Counted from the stretch's first letter, positions 4,488 through 13,188 are shown. The stretch: DNA of 19,519 nucleotides from DASUZB01 sp035535495 (GCA_035535495.1 DATLQA010000215.1:1-19519); one strand, 5' to 3'. The notes: generated by a model from the sequence alone, not told the origin. A program made the numbers and translations.

Positions 4488-7400
4488 GTGCCGGACAGCT
4501 TCGCCCACCTCCACGTCCACACCGAGTTCTCCATGCTCGACGGCGCCGCGCGCGTGGACGACCTGCTCGGCGAGGCGGCCCGCATGGGCATGCCGGCGAT
4601 GGCCATGACCGACCACGGCTTCCTGTTCGGCGCGGTCGACTTCTACCAGGCGGCCAAGCGGCACGGGGTCAAGCCGATCCTCGGCATCGAGGCCTACCTG
4701 GCGCCCGGGTCCCGGTTCGACAAGCAACGGCGCGACCTGGGCGAGCCCTACAGCCACCTCACCCTGCTGGCGGAGTCGGACACCGGTTACGCCAACCTGC
4801 TCCGGCTCGTCTCCCAGGCCTCGATCGAGGGCTTCTTCTACAAGCCGCGCATGGACCGCGAGCTGCTCGCCCGCTACCACGAGGGGATCATCGCCACCTC
4901 CGGCTGCCTCGGCGGCGAGACCTGCCAGCATCTCCTCAAGGGCGGCCTCGACCGGGCCAAGGCCACCCTGGCCGAGTTCCGCGACATCTTCGGGCCGGAG
5001 CACTACTTCGTCGAGCTGATGGACCACGGCCTGCCCCAGGACAAGCAGGTCAACCCCGGCCTGATCGCCGCCGCCCGCGACCTCGGCGTGCCGCTGCTGG
5101 CCACCAACGACCTGCACTACACGCAGAAGGCCGACGCGGTCCCGCACGAGGTGCTGCTCTGCATCCAGACCGGCGCCACCCTGGCCGACCCCAAGCGCTT
5201 CAAGTTCGAGACCGAGGAGTTCTACCTCAAGTCCCCCTCGGAGATGCGCGCGCTGTTCGCCGACTACCCCGACGCCTGCGACAACACCCTGCAGATCGCC
5301 GAGCGCTGCGAGGTCGGGCTGAAGTTCGGCGGCAGCCACCTGCCACGCTTCGAGGTGCCCGACGGCCACACCCTGGAGTCGTGGCTCCGCGAGGAGACCT
5401 TCAGGGGCGCGGCCGGGCGCTACCCGGACCCGCTGCCCGCCGAGGTCCGCCAGCGCCTCGACTACGAGCTGTCGGTGATCAGCGACCTCGGCTTCCCCGG
5501 CTACTTCCTGATCGTCGCCGACCTCTGCCGCTACGCCCGCGAGCAGGGCATCCGGGTGGGACCCGGGCGGGGGAGCGCGGCCGGGTCGTGCGTCTCCTAC
5601 TGCCTGCGCATCACCGACCTGGACCCGCTCGCCTACGGGCTGATGTTCGAGCGCTTCCTCAACCCGGGCCGGCGCGAGATGCCCGACATCGACATGGACT
5701 TCGACGAGCGCCGGCGCGGCGACATGATCCGCTACGCCACCGAGAAGTACGGCGATGACCACGTCGCCCAGATCGTCACCTTCTCCACCATCAAAGCCAA
5801 GCAGGCGATCCGCGACTCGGCCAGGGTGCTCGGCTTCCCCTACAAGCTCGGCGACGACCTCGCCAAGATGATGCCCCCGCCGGTGCTCGGCAAGGAGCGC
5901 CCGCTCGGCGAGGCCTACGACCTCTCCGCCGAGCTGCGCCTGGCCCACGACAACGACCCCGACGCCCGCCGCGTGCTGGACACCGCCAAGGGCCTGGAGG
6001 GGCTGCGCCGCCAGTGGGGCGTGCACGCCGCCGCGGTGGTGATCTCCCGCGACCCGCTGATCGAGACCGTCCCGGTGATGAAGCGGGAGGCCGACGGGGC
6101 GATCATCACCCAGTACGAGATGAACGCGGTCGCCAAGCTCGGCCTGCTCAAGATGGACTTCCTGGGCCTGCGCAACCTCACCGTGCTGGACGACACGCTC
6201 AGCCACCTGCGCGCCCGCGGGGTCGACCTGGACCTCGCCTCGATCCCGCAGGACGACGCCCTCACCTTCGAGATGCTCCAGGCCGGCGACTCCGACGGGG
6301 TCTTCCAGATGGAGTCGGAGGGCATGCGCCGCCTGCTGCGCCAGCTCCGGCCCGACCGCTTCGAGGACATCGTCGCCCTGATCGCCCTCTACCGCCCGGG
6401 CCCGATGGAGCAGATCCCCCGCTACATCGAGGGCAAGCACGACCCGAGCAAGGTCACCTACCTGCACCCGCTGCTGGAGCAGATCACCGCGGACACCTAC
6501 GGGGTGATGGTCTACCAGGAGCAGATCATCACCCTGCTGCAGCGGGTGGCCGGCTACTCGGCCGGCGAGGCCGACACGGTGCGCAAGGCGATCGGCAAGA
6601 AGATCGAGGCCCTGATGCGCAAGGAGGAGCCCCGCTTCCTGGCCGGCTGCCAGGCGCAGGGGCTCACCGCCGAGCAGGCGCGGACGCTGTGGCGGCTGAT
6701 CCAGCCATTCGCCGGCTACTCGTTCAACCGCGCCCACGCGGCCGGCTACGGACTGGTCACCTGGCAGACCGCCTACCTCAAGGCGCACTACCCGGTCGAA
6801 TACATGGCCGCGCTGCTCACCAGCGTCAAGGACGACAAGGACGCGCGGCCGAAGTACCTGGGCAGCTGCCGGCACATGAGCCTGGTGGTGCTGCCGCCCG
6901 ACGTCAACGACTCCGACGCCGACTTCACCCCGGCGGGCGCCGGCACGCCCGAGGCGGGGGAGCCGCCGCCGGAGCGGGCCATCCGCTACGGCCTCTCGGC
7001 CATCCGGAACGTCGGCGAGCAGGTGGTCCAGGCGATCATCGCCGCCCGCAGGGACAAGGGCCGCTTCACCGACTTCTTCGATTTCTGTGACAAGGTCGAC
7101 GCCGGCGTGCTCAACAAGCGCGTGGTCGAGTCGCTGATCAAGGCGGGCGCGTTCGACTCCCTCGGCCAGACCCGCAAGGGGCTGCTCGACATCCACGAGC
7201 ACCACATCGACGACGTGCTCGCCCGCAAGCGGGCCGAGGCGCTCGGGCAGTTCTCGCTGTTCAGTGGCTTGGCCGACGCGGCCGAGGCGGTCAGCCAGCC
7301 GCGCCCGACGATCGGCGTGGAGGAGTGGGACAAGACCACCCGGCTCGCCTTCGAGAAGGAGATGCTCGGCCAGTACGTCTCCGACCACCCCCTGCTGGGG

Positions 7401-7955
7401 CTCGAGCGGGCCCTGGCCGCGTCGCGCGACACCTCGCTGTCGGTGCTCGCCGAGCGGGCCGACGGCGCCGTGGTCACCGTGGCGGGCATCCTCGCCCGGC
7501 TGGTCAAGAAGTTCACCAGGAAGGGCGAGCCCTACGTGGTGGCCGACCTCGAAGACCTCGACGGCACCGCCGAGTGCTTCTTCTTCCCCCAGGTCTACAA
7601 GGAGAACCTCGGCCTGCTGGCGCCCGACGCGGTGGTGGTGGTCAAGGCGCGGGTCGATGCCCGCGACGAGTCCCCCAAGCTGATCGCGATCGACGTCAAG
7701 CCGCCCAACCTGGCCGACCCCGGCAGCGAGCCGGTGATCCTCAAGCTCGAGGCGAGGTCCTGCGACGACGACAAGGTCAGTCGCATCAAGCGCATCCTCG
7801 GCTCCCACCGCGGCAAGACGCCGGTGCACCTGCAGATCCGCGGTGCCAGCTCCACCATGGTGGTCCGCCTCGGCGAGCAGTTCCGGGTCGACCCTCGCAA
7901 CGGCCTCTACGCCGAGCTCAAGGCCGAGCTCGGCCCCGACGCGCTGCTGACCTGA
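4488..7955 (+). CDS. dnaE: DNA polymerase III alpha subunit (replicative DnaE1)
   Basis: The 1,155-aa catalytic subunit of the chromosomal replicase. The N-terminal PHP domain keeps all nine expected metal ligands: H9 and H11 (LHVHTEF), D18, the His of TDHG, the Glu of GIEAY, the His of YSHLTLL, the Cys of TSGCLGG, and the Asp/His of NDLHY. This is the pattern of mycobacterial DnaE1, whose PHP domain proofreads. The polymerase aspartates are D400 and D402 (PDIDMDFDE) and D557 (LKMDFLGL), matching E. coli D401, D403 and D555. GPGRGSAAGS, helix-hairpin-helix sequence and an OB fold (VVTVAGILARLVKKF, about residue 990) follow. The GTG at 4488 has GAAGGG at 4476-4481 and gives the family start; a GTG at 4464 lacks a ribosome site. 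The size and PHP domain exclude the error-prone DnaE2/ImuC form. Confidence 0.97.
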   Translation: MPDSFAHLHVHTEFSMLDGAARVDDLLGEAARMGMPAMAMTDHGFLFGAVDFYQAAKRHGVKPILGIEAYLAPGSRFDKQRRDLGEPYSHLTLLAESDTGYANLLRLVSQASIEGFFYKPRMDRELLARYHEGIIATSGCLGGETCQHLLKGGLDRAKATLAEFRDIFGPEHYFVELMDHGLPQDKQVNPGLIAAARDLGVPLLATNDLHYTQKADAVPHEVLLCIQTGATLADPKRFKFETEEFYLKSPSEMRALFADYPDACDNTLQIAERCEVGLKFGGSHLPRFEVPDGHTLESWLREETFRGAAGRYPDPLPAEVRQRLDYELSVISDLGFPGYFLIVADLCRYAREQGIRVGPGRGSAAGSCVSYCLRITDLDPLAYGLMFERFLNPGRREMPDIDMDFDERRRGDMIRYATEKYGDDHVAQIVTFSTIKAKQAIRDSARVLGFPYKLGDDLAKMMPPPVLGKERPLGEAYDLSAELRLAHDNDPDARRVLDTAKGLEGLRRQWGVHAAAVVISRDPLIETVPVMKREADGAIITQYEMNAVAKLGLLKMDFLGLRNLTVLDDTLSHLRARGVDLDLASIPQDDALTFEMLQAGDSDGVFQMESEGMRRLLRQLRPDRFEDIVALIALYRPGPMEQIPRYIEGKHDPSKVTYLHPLLEQITADTYGVMVYQEQIITLLQRVAGYSAGEADTVRKAIGKKIEALMRKEEPRFLAGCQAQGLTAEQARTLWRLIQPFAGYSFNRAHAAGYGLVTWQTAYLKAHYPVEYMAALLTSVKDDKDARPKYLGSCRHMSLVVLPPDVNDSDADFTPAGAGTPEAGEPPPERAIRYGLSAIRNVGEQVVQAIIAARRDKGRFTDFFDFCDKVDAGVLNKRVVESLIKAGAFDSLGQTRKGLLDIHEHHIDDVLARKRAEALGQFSLFSGLADAAEAVSQPRPTIGVEEWDKTTRLAFEKEMLGQYVSDHPLLGLERALAASRDTSLSVLAERADGAVVTVAGILARLVKKFTRKGEPYVVADLEDLDGTAECFFFPQVYKENLGLLAPDAVVVVKARVDARDESPKLIAIDVKPPNLADPGSEPVILKLEARSCDDDKVSRIKRILGSHRGKTPVHLQIRGASSTMVVRLGEQFRVDPRNGLYAELKAELGPDALLT

Positions 7956-7976
7956 TCCTCACGCCACCTGGCTGCC

Positions 7977-8630
7977 TCAGTTCAGGCTGAAGGGGCCGGT
8001 CATGGGGCCGGGGCCGGCTACCTCGAGCCGCTCCAGCAGGGCGAGTTCCCGGCGGAGCAGGAAGCAGGCGGCGCGCAGGCGCTCGGCGGCCGACGAGGCC
8101 ACCAGCAGCCGCTGCTTGTCGGCCAGGTCGACCTGCAGGCCGGCGGCGACCAGGTAGGAGGCGGCCACCGGGTCGTCGGGGACCTCGAGCGTCTCGGACT
8201 CCTCACCGGCCATGCGCAGGAGCAGCGTCACGTACCGGGTGAACAGCCAGCGCGCCCTGGCCGCCTCGGCGACGGCGCCCTGGCCGGCCTCCTCGGCCAG
8301 GGTGGCCACCTCCGCCACGATGAACGGCGCCGGCTGGGTGACCCCGGTGATCTCGAAGCGGCTCACCCCCTCGCCGAGCACGTCCATGCGCCCGTCCGGG
8401 TAGGGCCGCACGTTGCGGACCTCGGCGAGGCAGCCGATCGGCTGGTAGGTGGCTGACCCGCCGACCTCGACGCCCTCGGCGATGGCGACCACGCCGAAGC
8501 GCCGGTCGCCCTCGAGCACCCGGGCGAACATCTGCTTGTAGCGCTCCTCGAACACGTGGAGCGGCAGCGGCGCGCCCGGGTACAGGACGGTGGACAGCGG
8601 GAAGAGCGGAAGTTCCAAGGATGACCTCAC
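7977..8630 (-). CDS. standalone LON N-terminal (substrate-binding) domain protein
   Basis: A protein of about 217 aa consisting of a Lon protease N-terminal domain without ATPase or protease parts. It opens with ELPLFPLSTVLYPGAPLPLHVFEERYKQM, then RRFGVVAI, TYQPIGCLAEVRNVRPYPDGRMDVLGEGVSRFEI and a helical C-terminal bundle (ARARWLFTRYVTLLLRMAG onward). Such stand-alone proteins are widespread in actinobacteria, and their role is not established; substrate or peptide binding is inferred from the domain. Start: GTG 8630 is given, but it has no clear ribosome site. TTG 8618, four codons in, has GAGG with 6-nt spacing and may be the true start. A -10-like TACCAT on this strand (8653-8648) fits a very short leader. 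It converges on dnaE (21-bp gap) and is divergent from hisD, as in streptomycetes. Confidence 0.88.
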   Translation of the reverse strand: MRSSLELPLFPLSTVLYPGAPLPLHVFEERYKQMFARVLEGDRRFGVVAIAEGVEVGGSATYQPIGCLAEVRNVRPYPDGRMDVLGEGVSRFEITGVTQPAPFIVAEVATLAEEAGQGAVAEAARARWLFTRYVTLLLRMAGEESETLEVPDDPVAASYLVAAGLQVDLADKQRLLVASSAAERLRAACFLLRRELALLERLEVAGPGPMTGPFSLN

Positions 8631-8679
8631 GAGCAGGGTGCAGGCCCATGGTAGGCACGGTGGCCGCCACGCGCGCGCC

Positions 8680-8693
8680 GAACCGGCCGGTTC
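8680..8693. promoter_or_regulatory. perfect 14-bp palindrome between the LON-domain gene and hisD
   Basis: GAACCGGCCGGTTC is a gapless palindrome with 7-bp arms in the 178-bp divergent intergenic region. It lies upstream of both candidate promoters, so it could serve as a regulator site for either gene. The core GGCC is cheap in such GC-rich DNA, but the GAAC/GTTC ends are less so. Confidence 0.35.
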
Positions 8694-8713
8694 CCGCATG
8701 CGGTGGAACTCGC

Positions 8714-8743
8714 TTCGCCGCCTGGCCAGGGTGGGGGTAGGGT
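8714..8743 (+). promoter_or_regulatory. candidate promoter of the histidine operon
   Basis: TTCGCC (8714-8719) and TAGGGT (8738-8743) are separated by 18 bp. The -10 fits the TAnnnT pattern and the -35 is weak. Transcription would begin near 8750, about 60 nt before the hisD GTG. I see no run of histidine codons, so a classical his leader-peptide attenuator is not supported. Confidence 0.35.
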
Positions 8744-8751
8744 GCTTCCCG

Positions 8752-8770
8752 GGCGCCGCGCCGCGGCGCC
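8752..8770. other. GC-rich palindrome in the hisD leader
   Basis: GGCGCCGCG (8752-8760) and CGCGGCGCC (8762-8770) are perfect 9-bp inverted copies separated by one base. As RNA it would fold into a 7-bp stem with a 5-nt loop right at the expected 5' end of the his mRNA. The same 9-mer pair, in the opposite order, forms the stem in the dnaE leader (4406-4433). Confidence 0.4.
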
Positions 8771-8808
8771 GTCACCGTCAAGACCAGCTGGAGCCCGCCC
8801 TGCTGTCA

Positions 8809-10119
8809 GTGATCGACCTGCGAGGCTCGGACCGCGACCCGGCCGGCCTCCTGCCACGCGCGCCAGCCGCCGAGCTGGCCGCCGCCCGCGACGCCGTCCG
8901 CGCCCTGGTCGCCGACGTCGCCACCCGCGGCGACGTGGCGGTCGCCGAGGCCGCGCTGCGCTTCGACGGGGTCGACGCGCCGCCGGCGGACTGGCGGGCC
9001 AACCCGGCCGAACTGGCTGCCGCCCGCCGTGCCCTCGACCCTGGGCTGCGAGCCGCCCTCGGTGACGCGATCGAGCGGGTCCGCGCGTTCCACGAGGCCC
9101 AGCGGCCCGCGACGGTGCGCTTCACCGCCAGGCCGGGCGTGCGCCTGCTGCTGCGCTTCGAGCCGCTCGCCAGGGCCGGCGTGTACGCCCCCGGCGGCCT
9201 CGGCGCCTACCCGTCCAGCGTGGTCATGAACGTGGTCCCCGCCCAGGCGGCCGGGGTCGGCGAGGTCGCGCTCGCCACCCCGCCCGGCCCCGGCGGGCGC
9301 GGCCACCCCGCCGTGCTCGGCGCGGCCGCCCTCCTCGGCGTCGAGGAGGTCTGGCTGCTCGGCGGCGCCCAGGCGGTCGCCGCGCTGGCGTTCGGCACCG
9401 CCACCGTGCCCGCCGTCGACTCGGTGACCGGGCCGGGCAACCGCTTCGTCGCCCTCGCCAAGCAGGAGGTGGCCCACCGGGTGCGGACCGACGGCTTCGC
9501 CGGCCCGACCGAGGTCTGCGTGCTCGCCGACGCCACCGCCGACCCGCGCCTGGTCGCCTGCGACCTGGTCGCCCAGGCCGAGCACGACCCGCTGGCGGCC
9601 TGCCTGCTGGTCACCGACGACGAGGCCGTGTGGCGCGCGGTCGAGCCGCTGCTGGCCGAGGAGGTGGCGGCCGCCACCCACCGCGACCGGGTCGAGGCGG
9701 CCCTGGCCGGCCAGTCGGCGGTGGTGCTCTGCGACGACCGGGCCGCCATGCTCCGGGTCGCCGAGGCCTACGCACCCGAGCACCTCGAGCTGCTGGTGGC
9801 GGACGCCGGCGAGCTGGCCGGGCGGGTGCGCGCCGCCGGCGCCGTGTTCGTCGGCCCGTGGACCCCGGTCGCGCTCGGCGACTACGCCGCCGGCACCAAC
9901 CACGTGCTGCCGACCGCGGGCACCGCCCGCTTCGCCGCCGGCCTGTCCACCCTCGACTTCCTCCGCCCGGTGCAGGTGGCCGAGTTCGACCGCGACGCCC
10001 TGGCGGCCGCGGCCCCGACCGTGGCCGCCCTGGCAACCGCCGAGCACCTGCCCGCCCACGGCCGCGCCGTCCAGGTCCGCCTCGACGGCGCCGCGCTGAC
10101 CGCGGGAGGGCCGTCGTGA
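8809..10119 (+). CDS. hisD: histidinol dehydrogenase
   Basis: A 436-aa, zinc- and NAD-dependent enzyme that oxidises L-histidinol to L-histidine in two steps, the last steps of histidine synthesis. Family blocks include AGVYAPGGLGAYPSSV, SVTGPGNRFVALAKQEV and GDYAAGTNHVLPTAGTAR. The catalytic pair is Glu324/His325 (PEHLEL). The expected zinc ligands are present at Q256, H259, D358 and H417, matching E. coli Q259, H262, D360 and H419. The GTG at 8809 gives the usual family start (M-I-D-L-R-G) and length, though its ribosome site is weak (CTGGAG 15 nt upstream). It is the first gene of the his operon; its stop overlaps the hisC start in GTGA. Confidence 0.96.
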   Translation: MIDLRGSDRDPAGLLPRAPAAELAAARDAVRALVADVATRGDVAVAEAALRFDGVDAPPADWRANPAELAAARRALDPGLRAALGDAIERVRAFHEAQRPATVRFTARPGVRLLLRFEPLARAGVYAPGGLGAYPSSVVMNVVPAQAAGVGEVALATPPGPGGRGHPAVLGAAALLGVEEVWLLGGAQAVAALAFGTATVPAVDSVTGPGNRFVALAKQEVAHRVRTDGFAGPTEVCVLADATADPRLVACDLVAQAEHDPLAACLLVTDDEAVWRAVEPLLAEEVAAATHRDRVEAALAGQSAVVLCDDRAAMLRVAEAYAPEHLELLVADAGELAGRVRAAGAVFVGPWTPVALGDYAAGTNHVLPTAGTARFAAGLSTLDFLRPVQVAEFDRDALAAAAPTVAALATAEHLPAHGRAVQVRLDGAALTAGGPS

Positions 10120-11192
10120 CCGCGCCGGCCCGGTCCGGCGTCCGGGTCCGCGACGACCTGGCCGGGCTCACCCCGTACGGCGCGCCCCAGCTCGACGTGC
10201 CGGTGCGGCTGAACACCAACGAGACCCCCTACCCGGTGCCGCGGGCCGTGCTCGACGACCTTGCCGAGGCGGTCCGCGAGCTGGAGCTGCACCGCTACCC
10301 GGACCGCGAGGCGGTCGCCCTGCGCCACGCGCTGGCGCTGCACGCCGGCCACGGCGTCGAGGGCACCTGGGCGGCCAACGGCTCCAACGAGCTGCTGCAG
10401 CAGCTGCTGCTCGCCTACGCCGGCCCGGGCCGCTCCGCCCTGGTGGTCGAGCCCAGCTACGCCATGCACGGACTGATCGCCAGGGCCACCGGCACCCGCC
10501 TGCACACCGTCGTCCAGCCGCGCGAGACGCCGATCGAACCCGACGCGGCCGCGGAGCTGGTCGCCGACGCGGGCGCCGACCTCACCTTCTGGTGCTCGCC
10601 CAACAACCCCACCGGGGAGGCGGCAACGCCCGAGCTGCTGGCGGCGGTCTGCCAGGCCGCGCCCGGCCTGGTGGTGGTCGACGAGGCCTACGGCGAGTTC
10701 GGCGCCGCCCACGCCGCGGCGCTGCTCGGCCGCTTCCCCAACCTGGTGGTCACCCGCACCTTCTCCAAGGCGTTCCGCCTCGCCGGCCTCCGCCTCGGCT
10801 ACCTGCTCGCCGACCCGTCCGTGGTCGACGGGCTGCGGCTGGTCCGCCTGCCCTACCATCTCTCCACCCTCACCCAGGCGGTGGGGCTGCGAGCCCTCGC
10901 CCGCTCGGCCGAGCTGACCGACCACATCACCGTCATCAGCCGGGAGCGGGAGCGGCTGGCCGCCGAGCTCGCCCGCCTGCCCGGGGTGCTGGTGCTGCCG
11001 AGCGACGCCAACTTCCTCTGCTTCTCGCTGCCCCTGCCGCCCAGGCAGGTCTGGGCCGGCCTGCTCGACCGTGGCGTGCTGGTGCGCGACGTGTCCGGCT
11101 ACCCGACCCTCGACCGCCACCTGCGGGTCACCGTCGGCACCCGCGCCGAGGACGACGCCTTCCTCGCCGCCCTGGCGGAGGTGATCGCCTAG
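10116..11192 (+). CDS. hisC: histidinol-phosphate aminotransferase
   Basis: A 358-aa fold-type I PLP enzyme that transfers an amino group from glutamate to imidazole acetol phosphate, giving histidinol phosphate. Visible motifs are RLNTNETPYPVP (substrate entry), AANGSNELLQQLLLAYAG, WCSPNNPTGEA, VVDEAYGEF, and TRTFSKAFRLAGLRLGYL with the PLP-binding Lys218. The GTG at 10116 overlaps the hisD stop by 4 bp and has GGGAGGG at 10104-10110, 5 nt upstream. Its stop TAG shares one base with the hisB start. All junctions suggest co-translation with its neighbours. Confidence 0.95.
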   Translation: MTAPARSGVRVRDDLAGLTPYGAPQLDVPVRLNTNETPYPVPRAVLDDLAEAVRELELHRYPDREAVALRHALALHAGHGVEGTWAANGSNELLQQLLLAYAGPGRSALVVEPSYAMHGLIARATGTRLHTVVQPRETPIEPDAAAELVADAGADLTFWCSPNNPTGEAATPELLAAVCQAAPGLVVVDEAYGEFGAAHAAALLGRFPNLVVTRTFSKAFRLAGLRLGYLLADPSVVDGLRLVRLPYHLSTLTQAVGLRALARSAELTDHITVISRERERLAAELARLPGVLVLPSDANFLCFSLPLPPRQVWAGLLDRGVLVRDVSGYPTLDRHLRVTVGTRAEDDAFLAALAEVIA

Positions 11193-11791
11193 TGGCCGGG
11201 CCGCGGCGGGCCAGCGTGGAGCGGCGCACCGGCGAGGTGGCCGTGGTCGTCGAGCTCGACCTCGACGGCAGCGGGCGGGCGACCAGCGACACCGGGGTGC
11301 CCTTCCTCGACCACATGCTGGCGCAGCTGGGCAGGCACGCCCGCTTCGACCTGGCCGTGCGGGCCAAGGGCGACCTGGAGGTCGACGCCCACCACACCGT
11401 CGAGGACACCGGCATCGCGCTCGGCCAGGCCGTGGCGGAGGCACTTGGCGACAAGGGCGGGGTGCGCCGCTTCGGCGACGCGACCGTGCCGCTGGACGAG
11501 GCGCGCGCCCGCGCCGCCGTCGACCTGTCCGGCCGCCCCTACCTCGTCTGGGACGTGCCGGTGACCGCCACCGCCGGCGAGCTGGGCGCGTTCGACCCGA
11601 GGCAGGCCCGCCACCTCCTCGAGGCCTTCACCGCCAACGCCCGCTGCACCGTCCACGTGGTGCTGGAGTCAGGCGACCTGCCCCACCACACCCTCGAGGC
11701 GTGCTTCAAGGCGCTGGCACGCGCGCTCGGGGACGCCTGCGCGCCGGACCCGCGCGCCGGCAGCGGCTCCACCAAGGGAACCCTGGCATGA
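11192..11791 (+). CDS. hisB: imidazoleglycerol-phosphate dehydratase
   Basis: A 199-aa monofunctional dehydratase that converts imidazole glycerol phosphate to imidazole acetol phosphate. It has no fused phosphatase domain, unlike the E. coli HisB. The metal-binding His/Glu motifs are clear: FLDHMLAQLGRHARFDL, DAHHTVEDTGIALGQA, and the mirrored LPHHTLEACFKALARAL near the C terminus. The GTG start overlaps the hisC stop (TAGTG). An almost ideal ribosome site, GGAGGTGATC, lies at 11177-11186 inside the hisC coding end. This supports the chosen start and suggests strong re-initiation. Confidence 0.95.
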   Translation: MAGPRRASVERRTGEVAVVVELDLDGSGRATSDTGVPFLDHMLAQLGRHARFDLAVRAKGDLEVDAHHTVEDTGIALGQAVAEALGDKGGVRRFGDATVPLDEARARAAVDLSGRPYLVWDVPVTATAGELGAFDPRQARHLLEAFTANARCTVHVVLESGDLPHHTLEACFKALARALGDACAPDPRAGSGSTKGTLA

Positions 11792-12411
11792 CCCGGCCTC
11801 CTGTCGCCCTGCTCGACTACGGCGTCGGCAACCTCCACTCGGCCGCCAAGGCCCTCGACCGGGCCGGCGCCGACGTGCGGGTGGTGCCGGCGGTGGCCGG
11901 CGCCGACGGCGCCGCCGCGCTGGTCGTCCCGGGAGTCGGCGCCTACGGCGCCTGCCTGGCCGGGCTCGACCGCGCGGGCGGGCCGGCGGCGGTGGCTGGC
12001 TGGCTGGCCGGCGGCCGGCCGCTGCTCGGCATCTGCGTCGGCATGCAGCTCGCCTTCGAGGGCAGCGAGGAGGGCCCGGTCAGCGGCGGCATCGGCGCGG
12101 TGCCCGGCACCATCCGCCGGCTCGCCGGCCCGGTCAAGGTGCCGCACATCGGCTGGAACGAGGTCACCCCCCGCCAGGACAGCGTGCTGTTCGCCGGGCT
12201 GCCCGCCGGCACCCGGTTCTACTTCGTGCACTCCTACGCGCCGGCGGCCGGTGACACCGCGGTGGCCGCCGTCTGCGACTACGGCGGGCCGTTCGCGGCG
12301 GCGGTGGAGCGCGGCAACCTGTTCGGCACCCAGTTCCACCCCGAGAAGTCGGGCGCGGCCGGCCTGGCGCTGCTGGCCAACTTCGTCGCCCAGGCGCGGC
12401 TGGCACCATGA
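11788..12411 (+). CDS. hisH: imidazole glycerol phosphate synthase, glutaminase subunit
   Basis: A 207-aa class I (triad) glutamine amidotransferase that supplies ammonia to HisF. The triad is Cys83 in GICVGMQ, His184 and Glu186 in QFHPEKSG. N-terminal LLDYGVGNLHSAAKAL and the PGVGAYGAC oxyanion-region motif are typical. The nucleophile motif is ICVGMQ rather than the commoner ICLGMQ, a conservative change. The ATG at 11788 overlaps the hisB stop (ATGA) and has AAGGGA 8 nt upstream. It acts as a heterodimer with HisF, encoded two genes downstream. Confidence 0.95.
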   Translation: MTRPPVALLDYGVGNLHSAAKALDRAGADVRVVPAVAGADGAAALVVPGVGAYGACLAGLDRAGGPAAVAGWLAGGRPLLGICVGMQLAFEGSEEGPVSGGIGAVPGTIRRLAGPVKVPHIGWNEVTPRQDSVLFAGLPAGTRFYFVHSYAPAAGDTAVAAVCDYGGPFAAAVERGNLFGTQFHPEKSGAAGLALLANFVAQARLAP

Positions 12412-12450
12412 GCCGCGCCACCTGAGCACCCGCGTGAGGACGGACCGCCA

Positions 12451-13188
12451 GTGACCCTCGACCTGCTGCCAGCCGTCGACCTGCTCGGCGGCCGGGCCAC
12501 CCGGCTCACCCAAGGCGCCGCCGGCACCGAGATCGCCTACGGCGACCCGCTGGAGGCCGCCATGGCCTTCCTGACCGACGGCGCCAGCTGGCTGCACGTG
12601 GTCGACCTCGATGCCGCCTTCGGTCGCGGTCCCGCCAACCGCGAGCAGATCGCCCGCATCGTCGCCGCGGCCGCGCCGGCCAGGGTGGAGGCCTCCGGCG
12701 GCGTGCGCACCGCCGAGGACCTGCACGCCCTGCTCGACCTCGGCGCGGCCCGGGTGGTGATCGGGACGGCCGCGCTGGAGACCCCCGGCTGGGTGATCGA
12801 GGCATGCGCCCGCCACGGCGACGCGGTCGCGGTCGGCCTCGACGCCCGCGGCCAGACGCTGCAGGCGCGAGGCTGGACCGAGCCGGGCGGCGACCTGTTC
12901 GAGACGCTCCAGCGGCTGGACGGCGCCGGTTGCCGGCGCTTCGTCTACACCGAGGTGTCACGCGACGGCATGCTCGGCGGGCCGGCCACCGAGAGCCTGA
13001 CCGCCGTGCTGGCGGCGACCGGCCGGGCGGTGATCGCCTCCGGCGGCGTGGCCGGCCTCGGCGACCTGCACGCCCTGGCCGAGCTGGAGCCGCACGGCCT
13101 GGAGGGCGTGATCGTCGGCCGGGCACTCTACGAACGCCGCTTCACCGTGGCCGAGGCGCTGGCCGTCCTGGCGGAGGCGGCACCGTGA
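12451..13188 (+). CDS. priA: phosphoribosyl isomerase A, probably bifunctional PriA (HisA/TrpF)
   Basis: A 245-aa (beta-alpha)8 barrel enzyme isomerising ProFAR to PRFAR in histidine synthesis. Key residues match those of mycobacterial PriA with a small numbering offset: D10 and R18 (LLPAVDLLGGRATRL), R140 and W142 (ARGWTEPGGD), and D172 (SRDGMLGGP), against D11, R19, R143, W145 and D175. In actinobacteria this enzyme also does the TrpF (phosphoribosylanthranilate isomerase) step of tryptophan synthesis. The GTG at 12451 follows GAGGA with 10-nt spacing. The 39-bp gap after hisH is the widest in the operon. If a separate trpF exists elsewhere, it may be a plain HisA, so the second activity is inference. 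Confidence 0.92.
   Translation: MTLDLLPAVDLLGGRATRLTQGAAGTEIAYGDPLEAAMAFLTDGASWLHVVDLDAAFGRGPANREQIARIVAAAAPARVEASGGVRTAEDLHALLDLGAARVVIGTAALETPGWVIEACARHGDAVAVGLDARGQTLQARGWTEPGGDLFETLQRLDGAGCRRFVYTEVSRDGMLGGPATESLTAVLAATGRAVIASGGVAGLGDLHALAELEPHGLEGVIVGRALYERRFTVAEALAVLAEAAP

Noticed and set aside
4353..7829. A 1,158-codon open frame on the minus strand, antisense to dnaE
   Set aside because: It is a shadow of high-GC codon bias. Its translation is a low-complexity Val/Gly/His/Leu/Asp-rich sequence with no domain, and dnaE on the plus strand is certain.
8750..8808. Histidine attenuator or leader peptide before hisD
   Set aside because: No short open frame with a run of His codons and no terminator/antiterminator pair is visible; only a small GC palindrome is present.
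9882..11444. A long minus-strand open frame across hisD, hisC and hisB
   Set aside because: It is antisense to three confidently identified genes, with Arg/Gly/Ala-biased composition and no recognisable domain.
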